Shown here: positions 8,942 to 18,928 of the stretch, piece by piece
Layout: every line of letters begins with the position of its first letter
Numbering within the stretch: the first letter of the stretch is position 1
From: Oceanispirochaeta crateris
GTDB taxonomy: Bacteria; Spirochaetota; Spirochaetia; DSM-2461
Length of the DNA stretch: 64,000 nt
Direction: 5' to 3'
Assembly (NCBI RefSeq): GCF_008329965.1
Contig: NZ_CP036150.1
Location: 1,426,001 to 1,490,000, forward strand
The notes under the pieces: generated by a model
The model's input: only the letters and a program-made list of their open reading frames with translations
What the model was told of the DNA's origin: nothing
Database searches by the model: none
Position numbers and translations under genes: made by a program

Positions 8942-11900
8942 TCAGTAAGAATACTGCCATTCAAAACCAATTGCATTATTTTTTACAAAATCGCTGTTAT
9001 AAAAATCATAGGCATTACTCTTATTATAATTCCAAAAAATCAGAAAAAAGGGCGTTCTCATCTCAATTGTAAGATCCGGAACAAGATCAATCCCATTCAT
9101 GTAGGATCTTAAACCATACAGTTGATCATAATCAACAACTACCCCAGCTGAAAAATACAAGGAATCTCCAGCAAATTTCCCTAGATACAAACTCGTATTA
9201 TCCAGGTATTTTGCCATACTGAAAGTGGAACTGGAATCGCTAACAGTACTCTCTCGGTTCAACTGATCAATCAATGCATTTTCCAAAATCTCAGTCCTGA
9301 TTGTCACATTGTCCAGATTCAATGATTCTTTCAATGCCAGTTCAAAAGGTCCTACAAAGCCATAAGTACCCACCATTCCTCCAGTTGCGAGGATAAGTTT
9401 AGAGACATCGGTATCACCCGAATCATCATAGGGAATGAGACTCTGGCCGAATAGGGCCGTGATCTGATCTTCCGGCATAGAGGGATTAGACCTGAGACTG
9501 GGCTTGAACTCATTTAGAATTGGATTTCTATACACCAAATAGATAGTGACATTATCTCCATTGGTATCTGTTGTATCAATTTCCGCTTCAATATTCAAGA
9601 AGGGATTAAAGGTATTCTCATCTTCATTAAATGTCAAAGAACCTTCTGTCATTTTAAATGTTCTATCAAAATAATAGATTTCACCTGTTCTTATACTGAT
9701 ACCTCCGGTCATCGACATTGTCTTATTCAGAGAATCAAAAGTCAGATTGATCCTTTCACCGGATTCTGCCACAGCTCGAACCAGTTCTACCTGAGGGTTC
9801 GGAAGGATAAAATTTACATTTTTCCCTGTTTCAAATACAAGATCAAGTTTAAAGGAATATGTACCAGACTTTTTCTTCCTGACGATACGATCAGTCTTAT
9901 CACCCAAAGAACCCACAAGCTCATTCAGGACAACTATTCCGTCAAAATTACCCTGACTTGAATTCCCGTGAAGTTTAAATTGCCCCGTAAATGCGCCGCT
10001 TCCATTGAGCCCATGGGCATTGTAGGAAATAGGAGCACCAGGTGTTCCCTCGGCAACAATATCCAGGTTGTAATCGTTGATTCCCCACCCCCGCAAGGTC
10101 ATAAACCCCTGTCCCCGGAGATTCCCTTTACCTGCTGGAACATTGAATTCCCTAGCCGTGATCACATCATTCTCTATTTGAATATCAAGTGACAGTTCTC
10201 CAATGGGAGCATCCGTATAGGGAGTCAGAACATTAATATTTACAGATTTAAGATGTCCTGAAAAATCAGGATCTGTCAGGGTCCCCTGGACATTGACCTG
10301 CCCCTCTAACAGGCTTCCCTCACGAAAAACAACATACCTGTTATTGAGAGAGGGGTCCTTGGGCATGATATAATTGATAACATTCAGATTCAGCACAAGA
10401 TCAGCGATATCTAGATTAACCGCATCAGGAGAAAGCTGCCCTTCAAGATGCATGGAGACTGGAAATTCCTTTTTAAGATTTGCAACTATCTCATTTGTCT
10501 CAAAATTATAATTCACAAACTGTTCCGCATCATGAGTAAGAACACCCTTCAGAAGTGGTCCACTTTTGGAGAAATCTATGGTTTTTGATGCAAAGGAAGT
10601 CAACCCATTCCATTTTATTGGGTGGATTCTTAAACGACCATTAAAATCTTTCAGAACAGGAACCTCAATATTTTTAATATCCATTGAAAGACCGGTTTCC
10701 ATTCTGATGGTGAATCCCGATTCAATTCTGGAGGCAGTTTCTTCCAGTTCATCTGAATTACTCAGAGCTGAAGTGAAAACAAGTGAACCACCTTTTAAAT
10801 CAAAAACTCCTAATCCTCTGGATAGATACAAATTATTCTTCTGAACATTCAAATCATATATTTCAGCCTTGTCTGTGGTAACCCTGATCTTTCCTGCCAG
10901 ACCAAAGGGCGAATTATTCCATTCCAGGTCTGGAGCATGGATTTGTCCCTCCACGAGAGGAGAATCCAACGCACCTTGAATACTGAGAGTGGAATCCACA
11001 CGCCCCTTCATGTCGAGAAAGGGAAAACGATCGAGCATTCCTTCATTAATCTGCAGGGTCAGGGATAATAAACCGTCATTAAACGCTGCATAAGCATCAT
11101 AACTTTCCTGCACTGATCCTGTTTTATCATCATTGAGGATGAGTGAACCATTATAGATTTCATGGGGAACATCATAGAAGAAAGAGCCGCTTCCATTGAG
11201 AGAAGAGAAGTCATCACGATACCCTAGGGAAAAAATATTAACGGCTCCCGGAGCAACAAAGGCTGTCATGGTGACTTCAGGATGATACAGAAGGTCTGAG
11301 TTCTCCCATTTCAATGAAGATTCGTTTAAAAAGAGTTCCCAGTTTTCTTTTGTATACCGTCCCCGTAGATTAAGAGTAGCCATGAAATGCTGATCATTCC
11401 ATGTGACAGGCAGCCTTGATGCTTCTAAAGTACCCAAATATCCTGATTGAGTTTTTTTGGCTAATTGAACCTTGACTCCATGATTACCGAGAAGAGAAAA
11501 CTGGCCATTACTATACAGTCCATTCAATTCATACTTATGGTCATTTAGGTCCCAACTGGTTTGAACCACGGTTTGATTTCCCAAAAAACGAATATTCCCA
11601 GATCCAAAGAGTGAATTTTCCTCCCAGACCATTTCAAGCGCATAGAGGTCCAGCGTATTATTGCCATAAAAACCACTGAGAGTCATACTTTTGTTCTCTT
11701 TAGGAAGGAAGGTATTCAATCGCTGCATCTGAATCATGAGATTATCTTTGGAATAACTGATAGTCCCTTCCGATTGCAGTTGTATACCTGGATAAAGTTG
11801 AAGGAAAGATTCTATTACCGACTGACCGAGCAGGGGATAAATACTACTAAGAGACATGTCTGAGATTCTGTAGGAAGATTGGATCTGGAACCCTTGATCA

Positions 11901-13303
11901 AAATTTATTTCACCATCAACAACAACTCTATCGTTCATATCGTTTAAGGGATTTAAATTTGCCAAAAAGGAAAAAATATAGCTTGTATTATCCTTGTACA
12001 CCAATGTCTTGAAATCACCGACTCCGGTTTGATTATTGAGGAGAATATTTCTTGAATTGATTGAATAATAATCATCGATGTTTCTGAGCACAAGCTGACC
12101 TTTTAGCTCATTATCATTACCAAGAGGAACGTTGTTAAAATAAAGATTTCCTTCGGGATAGCTATCTTGAAAGATCCATTCTCCCTTCCAGTCTATGTTA
12201 CCAACATCAGTGGTTATTTCCATCTTGTCAGATCTGAAGTGCAAATCATCCCCCTGAACATCCATTTGAATATTCAAAGGAAAGGGCAACATTTTATTAT
12301 CCATTACGGCCCTACCATTATATGAGTACTGGATAAATCCTGTAGACCGTTCATATATAAAGTCACCCTGCCCGCTGAGGGAGGTCTGCAACCATGGATT
12401 AATCGCTTCAAAGGAAGACTTGAATGAGACCAGCCTGGATGGTAAAAATTCTTCTGCAAGAAGAGTTACCTTAATTTCGTCCGGACCATAATAAAGATTC
12501 AAATCATAGGGTTTATCGTCTTTTATCTTGGTAAATCGAAACTGCCTGTCTTTATACCCCAGATTTAATCTCTGATTTTCCAGAACTGCCAAGTTAGAAT
12601 CGATTCCTGTGAATTCACTTTCAAGAGCAAAAGCACTCAAGTCATTCTGAAGGGTTCCCTTAATTTCTGAATCGAGGACCACATATTGAAGGACCTTGGA
12701 TGTATCTTTGCTCTCATATGAAAAATGCCCCTTTAGAGCAATTCTCAAATACTCACCGGACTGGCGCAGGTTGATATTATTTCCAGAACCCTCTGCTTTT
12801 AAATTCTCAGAACTGAATCTCATATCCCAGTTTCTAATTCTGATATAATTGGTTAGGATTCGACTTAAATCCAGTGAAAACTCATTGCCATTGTTACCCG
12901 TTGTTATTCTGTCGATAAAGGGTCTGTCCTGAGACATATCAAGGTCCAGATGAAGCCCTGAGACAGTAATGCTGGTTAATGCCGTTTTTTCAGAAAATAA
13001 GAGTCCAAACAGATTATGGTAGAGTTTGACTCTATCAATGTTTAACAGTGGTTCAGATTGTCCCCGGGTATAGACCCGCAGATCATAGATTGTGACCGAA
13101 TTAAGAAAGGAAGGCGAAATAGAGTCATATTCCAATCGCAGAGCATAACGATCTTCAATAGAGCCTATGATTTCTGTTTTCATCCGATAAACAAAATCCG
13201 AGCTTTTCTCTTCAACAGTTTTATATGCAAACAGACCAAGAAGGAGAATGAGGATCAACAGGAAAACCTGCAGAAAATGGTATAGAAATCGAGTCCATCT
13301 CAT
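8942..13303 (-). CDS. tamB: TamB-family translocation/lipid-transport protein (DUF490)
   Basis: A 1453-residue protein with an N-terminal membrane anchor (LYHFLQVFLLILILLLGLFAYK) and a very long beta-rich AsmA/TamB body. The C-terminal TamB (DUF490) signature occupies about the last 400 residues, including the amphipathic segment NFILPNPQVELVRA, IRTGEIYYFDRTFKMTEGS and PSMPEDQITALFGQ. Family members span the periplasm and act in outer-membrane barrel assembly and anterograde phospholipid transport. The ATG overlaps the stop of the upstream TonB-like gene (ATGA at 13300-13303). bamA begins 114 bp downstream, consistent with the BamA-TamB pairing described in spirochaetes that lack TamA. Confidence 0.93.
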   Translation of the reverse strand: MRWTRFLYHFLQVFLLILILLLGLFAYKTVEEKSSDFVYRMKTEIIGSIEDRYALRLEYDSISPSFLNSVTIYDLRVYTRGQSEPLLNIDRVKLYHNLFGLLFSEKTALTSITVSGLHLDLDMSQDRPFIDRITTGNNGNEFSLDLSRILTNYIRIRNWDMRFSSENLKAEGSGNNINLRQSGEYLRIALKGHFSYESKDTSKVLQYVVLDSEIKGTLQNDLSAFALESEFTGIDSNLAVLENQRLNLGYKDRQFRFTKIKDDKPYDLNLYYGPDEIKVTLLAEEFLPSRLVSFKSSFEAINPWLQTSLSGQGDFIYERSTGFIQYSYNGRAVMDNKMLPFPLNIQMDVQGDDLHFRSDKMEITTDVGNIDWKGEWIFQDSYPEGNLYFNNVPLGNDNELKGQLVLRNIDDYYSINSRNILLNNQTGVGDFKTLVYKDNTSYIFSFLANLNPLNDMNDRVVVDGEINFDQGFQIQSSYRISDMSLSSIYPLLGQSVIESFLQLYPGIQLQSEGTISYSKDNLMIQMQRLNTFLPKENKSMTLSGFYGNNTLDLYALEMVWEENSLFGSGNIRFLGNQTVVQTSWDLNDHKYELNGLYSNGQFSLLGNHGVKVQLAKKTQSGYLGTLEASRLPVTWNDQHFMATLNLRGRYTKENWELFLNESSLKWENSDLLYHPEVTMTAFVAPGAVNIFSLGYRDDFSSLNGSGSFFYDVPHEIYNGSLILNDDKTGSVQESYDAYAAFNDGLLSLTLQINEGMLDRFPFLDMKGRVDSTLSIQGALDSPLVEGQIHAPDLEWNNSPFGLAGKIRVTTDKAEIYDLNVQKNNLYLSRGLGVFDLKGGSLVFTSALSNSDELEETASRIESGFTIRMETGLSMDIKNIEVPVLKDFNGRLRIHPIKWNGLTSFASKTIDFSKSGPLLKGVLTHDAEQFVNYNFETNEIVANLKKEFPVSMHLEGQLSPDAVNLDIADLVLNLNVINYIMPKDPSLNNRYVVFREGSLLEGQVNVQGTLTDPDFSGHLKSVNINVLTPYTDAPIGELSLDIQIENDVITAREFNVPAGKGNLRGQGFMTLRGWGINDYNLDIVAEGTPGAPISYNAHGLNGSGAFTGQFKLHGNSSQGNFDGIVVLNELVGSLGDKTDRIVRKKKSGTYSFKLDLVFETGKNVNFILPNPQVELVRAVAESGERINLTFDSLNKTMSMTGGISIRTGEIYYFDRTFKMTEGSLTFNEDENTFNPFLNIEAEIDTTDTNGDNVTIYLVYRNPILNEFKPSLRSNPSMPEDQITALFGQSLIPYDDSGDTDVSKLILATGGMVGTYGFVGPFELALKESLNLDNVTIRTEILENALIDQLNRESTVSDSSSTFSMAKYLDNTSLYLGKFAGDSLYFSAGVVVDYDQLYGLRSYMNGIDLVPDLTIEMRTPFFLIFWNYNKSNAYDFYNSDFVKNNAIGFEWQYSY

Positions 13304-14028
13304 GGATTATCAGACTCCTGGGGAGTCAACCTAAGACGAAAAACACCCTTACGATCTCCATCATTGGCAGTAGATTCAAACAAAAAGGATAGAACATAGC
13401 TTCTGATTTGTTGATCCAGGCTGATTGATCCTGTTCCCGGGGGTGGTATTTGAACAAAACCAACTGTCCCGTCTTTCAAAACAGAAAAGGATACCAATAC
13501 TTCCCGGGGCAGGATTCCCCCGATGGGGAGCCTAAAATTAGGATCGGGGATTGATAGAACACGGGCGGAGTGTCCCTCCCATTCCACATCTAGAGGATTC
13601 TCGTCTATGGGCTGTGAATCTGACACATTTGCACCCAATGGGGAACTGAAACTACTTTCAACACCCTGATTTTCTACGGGAGATTCCATGGCGGCCGATG
13701 TCTGAGGAGCCGAGACAAGCTCAGAAACTACCGAGTCTGTCACTTCGGGAAGAGGACGTTCCTCTGATATTGGTTCTTCTACTTCATTGATCACCGGTAA
13801 TATTTTGCTGGGAAGAGCTTCCTCCATTGAAACCGAAGAATCATTAGACTCCTTGACCTCACTTTTATATACATCTGCTGTGACAACCTGCCTAAGGGTG
13901 ACTGAAATGGAGGGATACACATCCTGAATCATAGGTTTGAATGCAAACAAAGCAAACAAGTACAGCACAAATGCATGCAGGAGCAATGAGAAGAATACTG
14001 CTTTTATCAAATACTCCGAAGATTCCAT
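13300..14028 (-). CDS. TonB-like periplasmic protein upstream of tamB
   Basis: A 242-residue protein with an N-terminal transmembrane anchor (about 8-30, AVFFSLLLHAFVLYLFALFAF), a long Pro/Glu/Ser-rich spacer (about 50-150) and a small C-terminal alpha/beta domain (about 165-238) containing LPREVLVSFSVLKDGTVGFV. This is the layout of TonB-family energy transducers, though the C-terminal domain is divergent. No ExbB/ExbD genes or TonB-dependent receptors are in the window. Its stop overlaps the tamB start by 4 bp, so the two are very probably co-translated. A ribosome site AAGGTG precedes the ATG by 5 nt. The TonB assignment rests on architecture and a weak domain match. Confidence 0.65.
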   Translation of the reverse strand: MESSEYLIKAVFFSLLLHAFVLYLFALFAFKPMIQDVYPSISVTLRQVVTADVYKSEVKESNDSSVSMEEALPSKILPVINEVEEPISEERPLPEVTDSVVSELVSAPQTSAAMESPVENQGVESSFSSPLGANVSDSQPIDENPLDVEWEGHSARVLSIPDPNFRLPIGGILPREVLVSFSVLKDGTVGFVQIPPPGTGSISLDQQIRSYVLSFLFESTANDGDRKGVFRLRLTPQESDNP

Positions 14029-14087
14029 TCTTTCACCTTACTTTTTTAAAATACATACAGAATCACGAAAGTTACAGAACTGCACGA

Positions 14088-15572
14088 TCAATAAGAGAAA
14101 GAAATCCCCGTACCTCCTTCCAGAGTGAATTCTGAAATCGGACAATCAAGATAAAAATTGAAGGATAAAGATGAAACAAATTCAATACTTGTTCCAATTC
14201 CGGCCAGGATTTCAGAACTCTCTGATAAGATGTCCTGATACCCTCTCAGTAGATCCCGATTCCCACTACGAAGTAGAAAAGAATAATGATCAACCAAGCC
14301 TTCTCCCGGAAAAATCCAACTATTTATCCCCATAAATCGAAACTTTCCCTTATCACTATGATCGGCATAAGAGTTTATTTCCGTGATAATTCCACCGCGT
14401 ATTTCCCATGAAAAACCCATTTCGTAAAAGAGGAGTGACATTCTTACCGGCATGAGTTTCTCATCCACAAGGAGTGGTAGATCTCCCTGTTTAAAACCGG
14501 CTGCAGTATAGCCTTGAATCTCTCTTCTGGTAAAGTGAAGCCCCACCTTGCTCTGCTGCCAGCGATAATAGGTATTTTCGGACCAACTGTATATTTCCCG
14601 GGTTAAAAATTGTTGATAAAGGGCATCTGAAAGCTCTGCTTCAGATGTTTCAGCAAAGACACTGAATAAACCATGGACTCTGTAAAGAAGTGAAACCTCC
14701 GGGAAGTACTTGATGCTGGAATCAAATGGAGAAATCTCACTCAATAAACCGGCAGAAAATGTAAAATCACCCTGTTTCAAAACCAGGGTATCTTCAAAAG
14801 TAAACCCGGGGACGATCTTCCATGACTCTTTTTCTGGTATCCCGGTGATGGCAGCAGCAAGAGAGGGAATAAAAAGAAGAGAATGGATTGAAAATCCATG
14901 GGACAAACCGCCATGAGCTGCAAGATCATAGGTCTTTGAATCATTCGTAGATGAGAGCCTGACTCCGGCTTGCATACCATAAGAACCGGTATCTCCTTGA
15001 GGAAAACCATCCCATTTGAGGTATGAAGCTATGCCGACTGCCTGGTTGGACCTGATCGACAGGGAGGCAGACAGGGACTGTTCTTCTTGTTCCAAGAAAA
15101 AACGGCTAGCTATCCAGGATGGATATCCACTATTATGGGAATAATTCCCTTCCAGATCATAGAGGAAGCCCCCCCGGGCAGCTTCAAATAAAAGGCTGCT
15201 ACCGTAAGGTTCATCAAAGGCTATGCCTATTGTATGGGCATGAGTGACATCCCCGGTACCCGTATTTAACACGGGAGCTTTCCAGTCCAAGGTAAGGCCC
15301 TGTAAATCATCTGATTCGGGTTCACTCCGGGACTGAGCGTCTGACTGCTGCTCATGAGGCCCCGGGCTCAAGGGATAAAACAGAGAACTCAATTCTGAAT
15401 TTTCAAGTTCCAAACTTAGGGGAGGATGATAAAACACATCGGGGATTTCAATATCCGGACCGGCGGGTCTCCAATAAAGAATATCACGATCCAGAATGAT
15501 TGGATCATTTTCTGCATACAAATAGGATGACAGAACGAGAGTTATCAATATTAGTATAGTCAGCTTTTGCAT
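14088..15572 (-). CDS. Probable outer-membrane beta-barrel protein, uncharacterised
   Basis: A 494-residue exported protein: signal peptide QKLTILILITLVLSSYLYA, then a Pro/Ser/Glu-rich linker (about 50-95), then about 390 residues of alternating polar/hydrophobic segments rich in aromatic residues and glycine. It ends GGTGISFSY; a terminal aromatic residue is typical of BamA substrates. I do not recognise the family. It is the first gene of the group that runs into the TonB-like, tamB, bamA, skp and mutS genes (59 bp before TonB-like), suggesting a link to envelope biogenesis. No Shine-Dalgarno sequence; a TAGAAT hexamer (15581-15586) lies 8 nt before the ATG. Confidence 0.7.
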   Translation of the reverse strand: MQKLTILILITLVLSSYLYAENDPIILDRDILYWRPAGPDIEIPDVFYHPPLSLELENSELSSLFYPLSPGPHEQQSDAQSRSEPESDDLQGLTLDWKAPVLNTGTGDVTHAHTIGIAFDEPYGSSLLFEAARGGFLYDLEGNYSHNSGYPSWIASRFFLEQEEQSLSASLSIRSNQAVGIASYLKWDGFPQGDTGSYGMQAGVRLSSTNDSKTYDLAAHGGLSHGFSIHSLLFIPSLAAAITGIPEKESWKIVPGFTFEDTLVLKQGDFTFSAGLLSEISPFDSSIKYFPEVSLLYRVHGLFSVFAETSEAELSDALYQQFLTREIYSWSENTYYRWQQSKVGLHFTRREIQGYTAAGFKQGDLPLLVDEKLMPVRMSLLFYEMGFSWEIRGGIITEINSYADHSDKGKFRFMGINSWIFPGEGLVDHYSFLLRSGNRDLLRGYQDILSESSEILAGIGTSIEFVSSLSFNFYLDCPISEFTLEGGTGISFSY

Positions 15573-15580
15573 TGTGTATT

Positions 15581-15608
15581 ATTCTATCGGAAACATTTGA
15601 TTGCGCAA
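15581..15608 (-). promoter_or_regulatory. Weak candidate promoter giving a near-leaderless mRNA for the barrel gene
   Basis: On the minus strand: TTGCGC (15603-15608), a 16-bp spacer, TAGAAT (15581-15586), then 8 nt to the ATG at 15572. The -35 match is poor (3 of 6). The absence of any ribosome site is what makes the short distance notable. Confidence 0.35.
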
Positions 15609-15617
15609 GGACAGAGT

Positions 15618-16214
15618 ATGAGTTTATGGGATAAATTTGTTGTACTGGAGGGTTTGGACGGTTCTGGAACAACAACACAGCTAAACAGACTCTCTTCATA
15701 CTGCCTGGAGAATGGTATTGATAGTATCAGAACTTTTGAACCATCAGACGGATTTATTGGTTTGGCGGCCAGAGCCGTACTTGAAAAAAGAGAAAAAGTT
15801 GATCCACTGACTTTGGCACAGCTCTTTGCGGCAGACAGAAGAGAACACGTTAAAATGATGAAAGAGCAGCTTGAAAATGGAAAATGGGTGTTCTGTGACC
15901 GGTATCTCTTTTCTTCTCTGGCTTATCAATCCCTGCATCTGGACTTTGAAACGGTTCTTGATCTGAACAAAGAATTTCCACTCCCCGGATACTGTATCTA
16001 TCTGGAATGTTCGGTGGAAACATCTTCAAGCAGACGGGATAAGAGAGAAAGCATTGATCTTTTTGAAAAAGAAGCCCTCCAGAAACAGGTCATGTCCCTT
16101 TATGAGAGAGCATTTACCACTTTTTATCCAGAGGGGAAAGGATTTTATAAGATCAATGGTGAAACGGGAGCTGATGAGGTATTTCAGGAAATAATTAAGG
16201 TTCTGAATCTTTAA
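15618..16214 (+). CDS. tmk: Thymidylate kinase
   Basis: A 198-residue dTMP kinase (dTMP + ATP to dTDP + ADP) needed for dTTP synthesis. Visible: P-loop EGLDGSGTTTQLNRL (about 10-24), the DR motif in FCDRYLFSSLAYQ, and an LID-like Arg-rich segment (SSRRDKRES). The frame is open further upstream, but the ATG at 15618 has AAGGA at 6-nt spacing and matches the family start. Divergent from the beta-barrel gene; an exported hypothetical follows closely and may be co-transcribed. Confidence 0.94.
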   Translation: MSLWDKFVVLEGLDGSGTTTQLNRLSSYCLENGIDSIRTFEPSDGFIGLAARAVLEKREKVDPLTLAQLFAADRREHVKMMKEQLENGKWVFCDRYLFSSLAYQSLHLDFETVLDLNKEFPLPGYCIYLECSVETSSSRRDKRESIDLFEKEALQKQVMSLYERAFTTFYPEGKGFYKINGETGADEVFQEIIKVLNL

Positions 16215-16275
16215 TTTTTGAATCTCAACGGCATTGAATGTAAGGTATATCCCACCATCCTCCGATATTGAGAGA

Positions 16276-16896
16276 GTGAAGAAATACCTCAGGTTCATCT
16301 TTTTCCTTTTATTCCTCATTCCCGCAGTGAAGCCTATGGATCTTCATGCCTATAAGATTCTCTATGCAGAGCAGTTCTACCGCCTCTATCATCAGCATAT
16401 GCATCAGTATCCCGAAGATACCCTGGAGAATATTCACTACCTGGGAATGGCTCTTCGTTCAGACTTTGCCAACCCCCTCAATGCTCTGGCGACAATCAAC
16501 AATGAAAAAGAGTGGGAAAAATACAGGTATCTGTTTTATATGCATGTCAACTTGAAGCTGGTTGATTCCTATTTAAAGCTGGGTATGAAATATGACAAAC
16601 GGAACGCCTACTTTTACAACTATCCATGGAAATTTTCAAATTTAGACTCATTGGATACGGCAGAAGAATGCTATAGATACGCCTTAAACTTCTGGGAAGA
16701 TGCCAAGGAGTGGTCTGCAAAAGCCGCTTCCGATAAATTCGCCTGGATGTTCCTTACGGATATACAGTTCTGGGAAGATGAATCCTACAGAATCGAAACA
16801 GGAGAACTGAATTATCAAAGAACGATCCAAAGAGAGCTGGATCGTTTACAAAGAGTGAGGGAAGCCTTCGAATCAATGGATGAAAACACCTACTGA
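16276..16896 (+). CDS. Exported hypothetical protein downstream of tmk
   Basis: About 206 residues from a GTG at 16276 (a TTG at 16234 in the same frame would add 14 codons). The N-terminus KKYLRFIFFLLFLIPAVKP looks like a signal peptide or membrane anchor. The rest is helical and rich in Tyr, Trp and charged residues (YRLYHQHMHQYPEDTLENI), with Leu/Tyr spacing resembling short helical repeats, but I recognise no domain. It starts 62 bp after tmk on the same strand and ends 1 bp before the convergent queA stop, with no terminator between. Function unknown. Confidence 0.6.
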   Translation: MKKYLRFIFFLLFLIPAVKPMDLHAYKILYAEQFYRLYHQHMHQYPEDTLENIHYLGMALRSDFANPLNALATINNEKEWEKYRYLFYMHVNLKLVDSYLKLGMKYDKRNAYFYNYPWKFSNLDSLDTAEECYRYALNFWEDAKEWSAKAASDKFAWMFLTDIQFWEDESYRIETGELNYQRTIQRELDRLQRVREAFESMDENTY

Positions 16897-16897
16897 T

Positions 16898-17917
16898 TCA
16901 GAGCATCAACATGGCATCTCCATAAGAATAAAACATATAACCCGAAGCGACAGCCTCTTCATAGGCTTTCTCAATAGTCTTTTTACCCGCAAAGGCACTG
17001 ACAAGAACAAGAAGAGTTGATTCAGGTGTGTGAAAATTTGTAAACATCCGATTCACAACCTGAAACTCATACCCGGGATATATGAATATATCAGTACTGT
17101 TTTCACCCCTCTTGAGTTGACCATTCCCCCAGGCAGACTCGAGAGTCCTTACTGAGGTTGTCCCGACGGCAAGAATGGGCCGGCCTTCCCTCACAGCCGC
17201 TTCTACTTTTAAAGCGGTCTCCTCTGAAATAAAGAACTGTTCCTCATGCATCTTATGGTCCAGAATACTCTCTGTTCTAACTGGTTCAAAGGTACCCAGA
17301 CCAACATGAAGAGTCACAAAAGTAGTCTCTACACCTTTTTTATGAAGTTTCTCAATGATTTCATCGGTAAAGTGCAAACTCGCTGTGGGTGCTGCCACAG
17401 AACCGGTCTCTTTTGAGAAGACAGATTGATACCGTTCGGCATCCTCGTCGCTATCATCTCTCTTTATATAGGGAGGAAGTGGAATATGGCCAAATTGGTC
17501 TAAATAGTCATCATCCACAGGAGATGAAAAGCGCACCTTCCGGTGGTTATTGCTGACCTCTTCAGTAATCGTCCCTTTCAAATCTCCCGGAAATTGAAAA
17601 GTCTTTCCCCTCTTTTGTTTCTTTGCCTTAGAGACCATGCAAAGCCAGAGATCTTCCTCTAGTGACTTCAGAAAGAAGAATTCAACCCTCCCGCCAAATT
17701 CAGACTGAGCATAAACCCGAGCTTTTCTGACCCTTGAATTATTAAAAACCACAAGAGTGCCTTCTTCGACTAAATCGGGAAAGTCCTGCATATTTTTATG
17801 AGAGATCTCACCGCTTGTCCTATTTAAAACCATCAATTTGGCCGTTCCCCTCGTCTCGGGGGGATGCTGAGCTACCTGTTCGGGAGGTAAGTTAAAAGAG
17901 AAGTCCCTGATTTTCAT
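16898..17917 (-). CDS. queA: S-adenosylmethionine:tRNA ribosyltransferase-isomerase
   Basis: A 339-residue enzyme that transfers and isomerises the ribosyl moiety of SAM onto preQ1-modified tRNA to make epoxyqueuosine. Family motifs: start [52 protein letters not shown] (about 165), [14 protein letters not shown] and the C-terminal [21 protein letters not shown]. The gene overlaps the end of ruvB by 26 bp and is the last of the yebC-ruvCAB-queA group; the queA/ruv link is common in bacteria. Confidence 0.97.
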   Translation of the reverse strand: MKIRDFSFNLPPEQVAQHPPETRGTAKLMVLNRTSGEISHKNMQDFPDLVEEGTLVVFNNSRVRKARVYAQSEFGGRVEFFFLKSLEEDLWLCMVSKAKKQKRGKTFQFPGDLKGTITEEVSNNHRKVRFSSPVDDDYLDQFGHIPLPPYIKRDDSDEDAERYQSVFSKETGSVAAPTASLHFTDEIIEKLHKKGVETTFVTLHVGLGTFEPVRTESILDHKMHEEQFFISEETALKVEAAVREGRPILAVGTTSVRTLESAWGNGQLKRGENSTDIFIYPGYEFQVVNRMFTNFHTPESTLLVLVSAFAGKKTIEKAYEEAVASGYMFYSYGDAMLML

Positions 17918-18917
17918 TACTGTTCCATTCCAATCCTAGATGTTTGTATGCCATGGGAGTCGCGACCCGCCCTCTGGGAGTCCTCTTAAGGAATCCCTGC
18001 TGAATCATGTAAGGTTCATAGAAGTCCTCTAATGAATCCATGCTCTCTCCCACAGAAATAGCCAGGGTTTCGGCACCGACCGGTCCCCCCTGGTATTTTG
18101 TAATGAGAGTCCTCAATATCTCTCTATCCAGCTTTTCCAGACCTTTCTCATCCACTTGGAGGCGTTTAAGCCCCGAATGAACAATATCCGTTGTGATAAT
18201 TCCCTCTCCCTCTATTTGAGCAAAGTCACGCATCCTTCTTAGTAACCTGTTGGCGACCCTGGGGGTTCCCCTGCTGGAACCAGCGAGAAGATGAGCGGCA
18301 TCGGATGTAATCGTTATATTCAAAATAGACGCCGATCGGGTTAATATTTTCTGAAGTTCCTGATGATTATAGAAGTTCATCCTTACATTAATGCCAAAAC
18401 GCGAATAAAGCGGACTGGACACACGTCCCGGTTTCGTTGTTGCTCCCACCATTGTAAAGGGAGGAACAGGAATACGGATGGTCCTGGCAGAAGGTCCCTG
18501 CCCTATAATCCAGTCCAGTTCGAAGTCTTCCATGGCAATATAGAGCATTTCTTCTATGACCGGTTTCAAGCGGTGTATTTCATCTATAAAAAAGACGGTT
18601 CTTTCTGTTATGGTAGTCAAAAGTCCGGCTAGATCCTTTGGCTTATCCAGGGCAGGAGCCGAAGTTACCTTGGCGTCCACTCCCAGTTCATTGGCCATGA
18701 TTCCCGCCAAAGTCGTCTTACCGAGACCTGGAGGTCCGGATAGAAAAACATGATCCAAAGGTTCTTCACGCTTTTTTGCAGCTTCAATGAAGATTCTCAA
18801 ATTACTCTTTATATCTTCCTGTCCTAAAAACTCATTGAGCAGTCGGGGACGTATGGGATTCTCAGCCTGCTCTTCGCCATGATAGGAGAGACCTGATAAA
18901 ATGCTGTCATCTGACAT
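17892..18917 (-). CDS. ruvB: Holliday junction branch migration helicase RuvB
   Basis: A 341-residue AAA+ motor. Visible: conserved N-terminus ([19 protein letters not shown]), Walker [16 protein letters not shown] (about 60-74), Walker [10 protein letters not shown], sensor [18 protein letters not shown], arginine finger region, and the winged-helix C-terminus with [15 protein letters not shown]. It drives branch migration with RuvA at Holliday junctions. ruvA ends 11 bp upstream; an AAGGTG site precedes the ATG. Overlaps queA. Confidence 0.97.
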   Translation of the reverse strand: MSDDSILSGLSYHGEEQAENPIRPRLLNEFLGQEDIKSNLRIFIEAAKKREEPLDHVFLSGPPGLGKTTLAGIMANELGVDAKVTSAPALDKPKDLAGLLTTITERTVFFIDEIHRLKPVIEEMLYIAMEDFELDWIIGQGPSARTIRIPVPPFTMVGATTKPGRVSSPLYSRFGINVRMNFYNHQELQKILTRSASILNITITSDAAHLLAGSSRGTPRVANRLLRRMRDFAQIEGEGIITTDIVHSGLKRLQVDEKGLEKLDREILRTLITKYQGGPVGAETLAISVGESMDSLEDFYEPYMIQQGFLKRTPRGRVATPMAYKHLGLEWNSNENQGLLF

Positions 18918-18928
18918 ATATGTTCACC

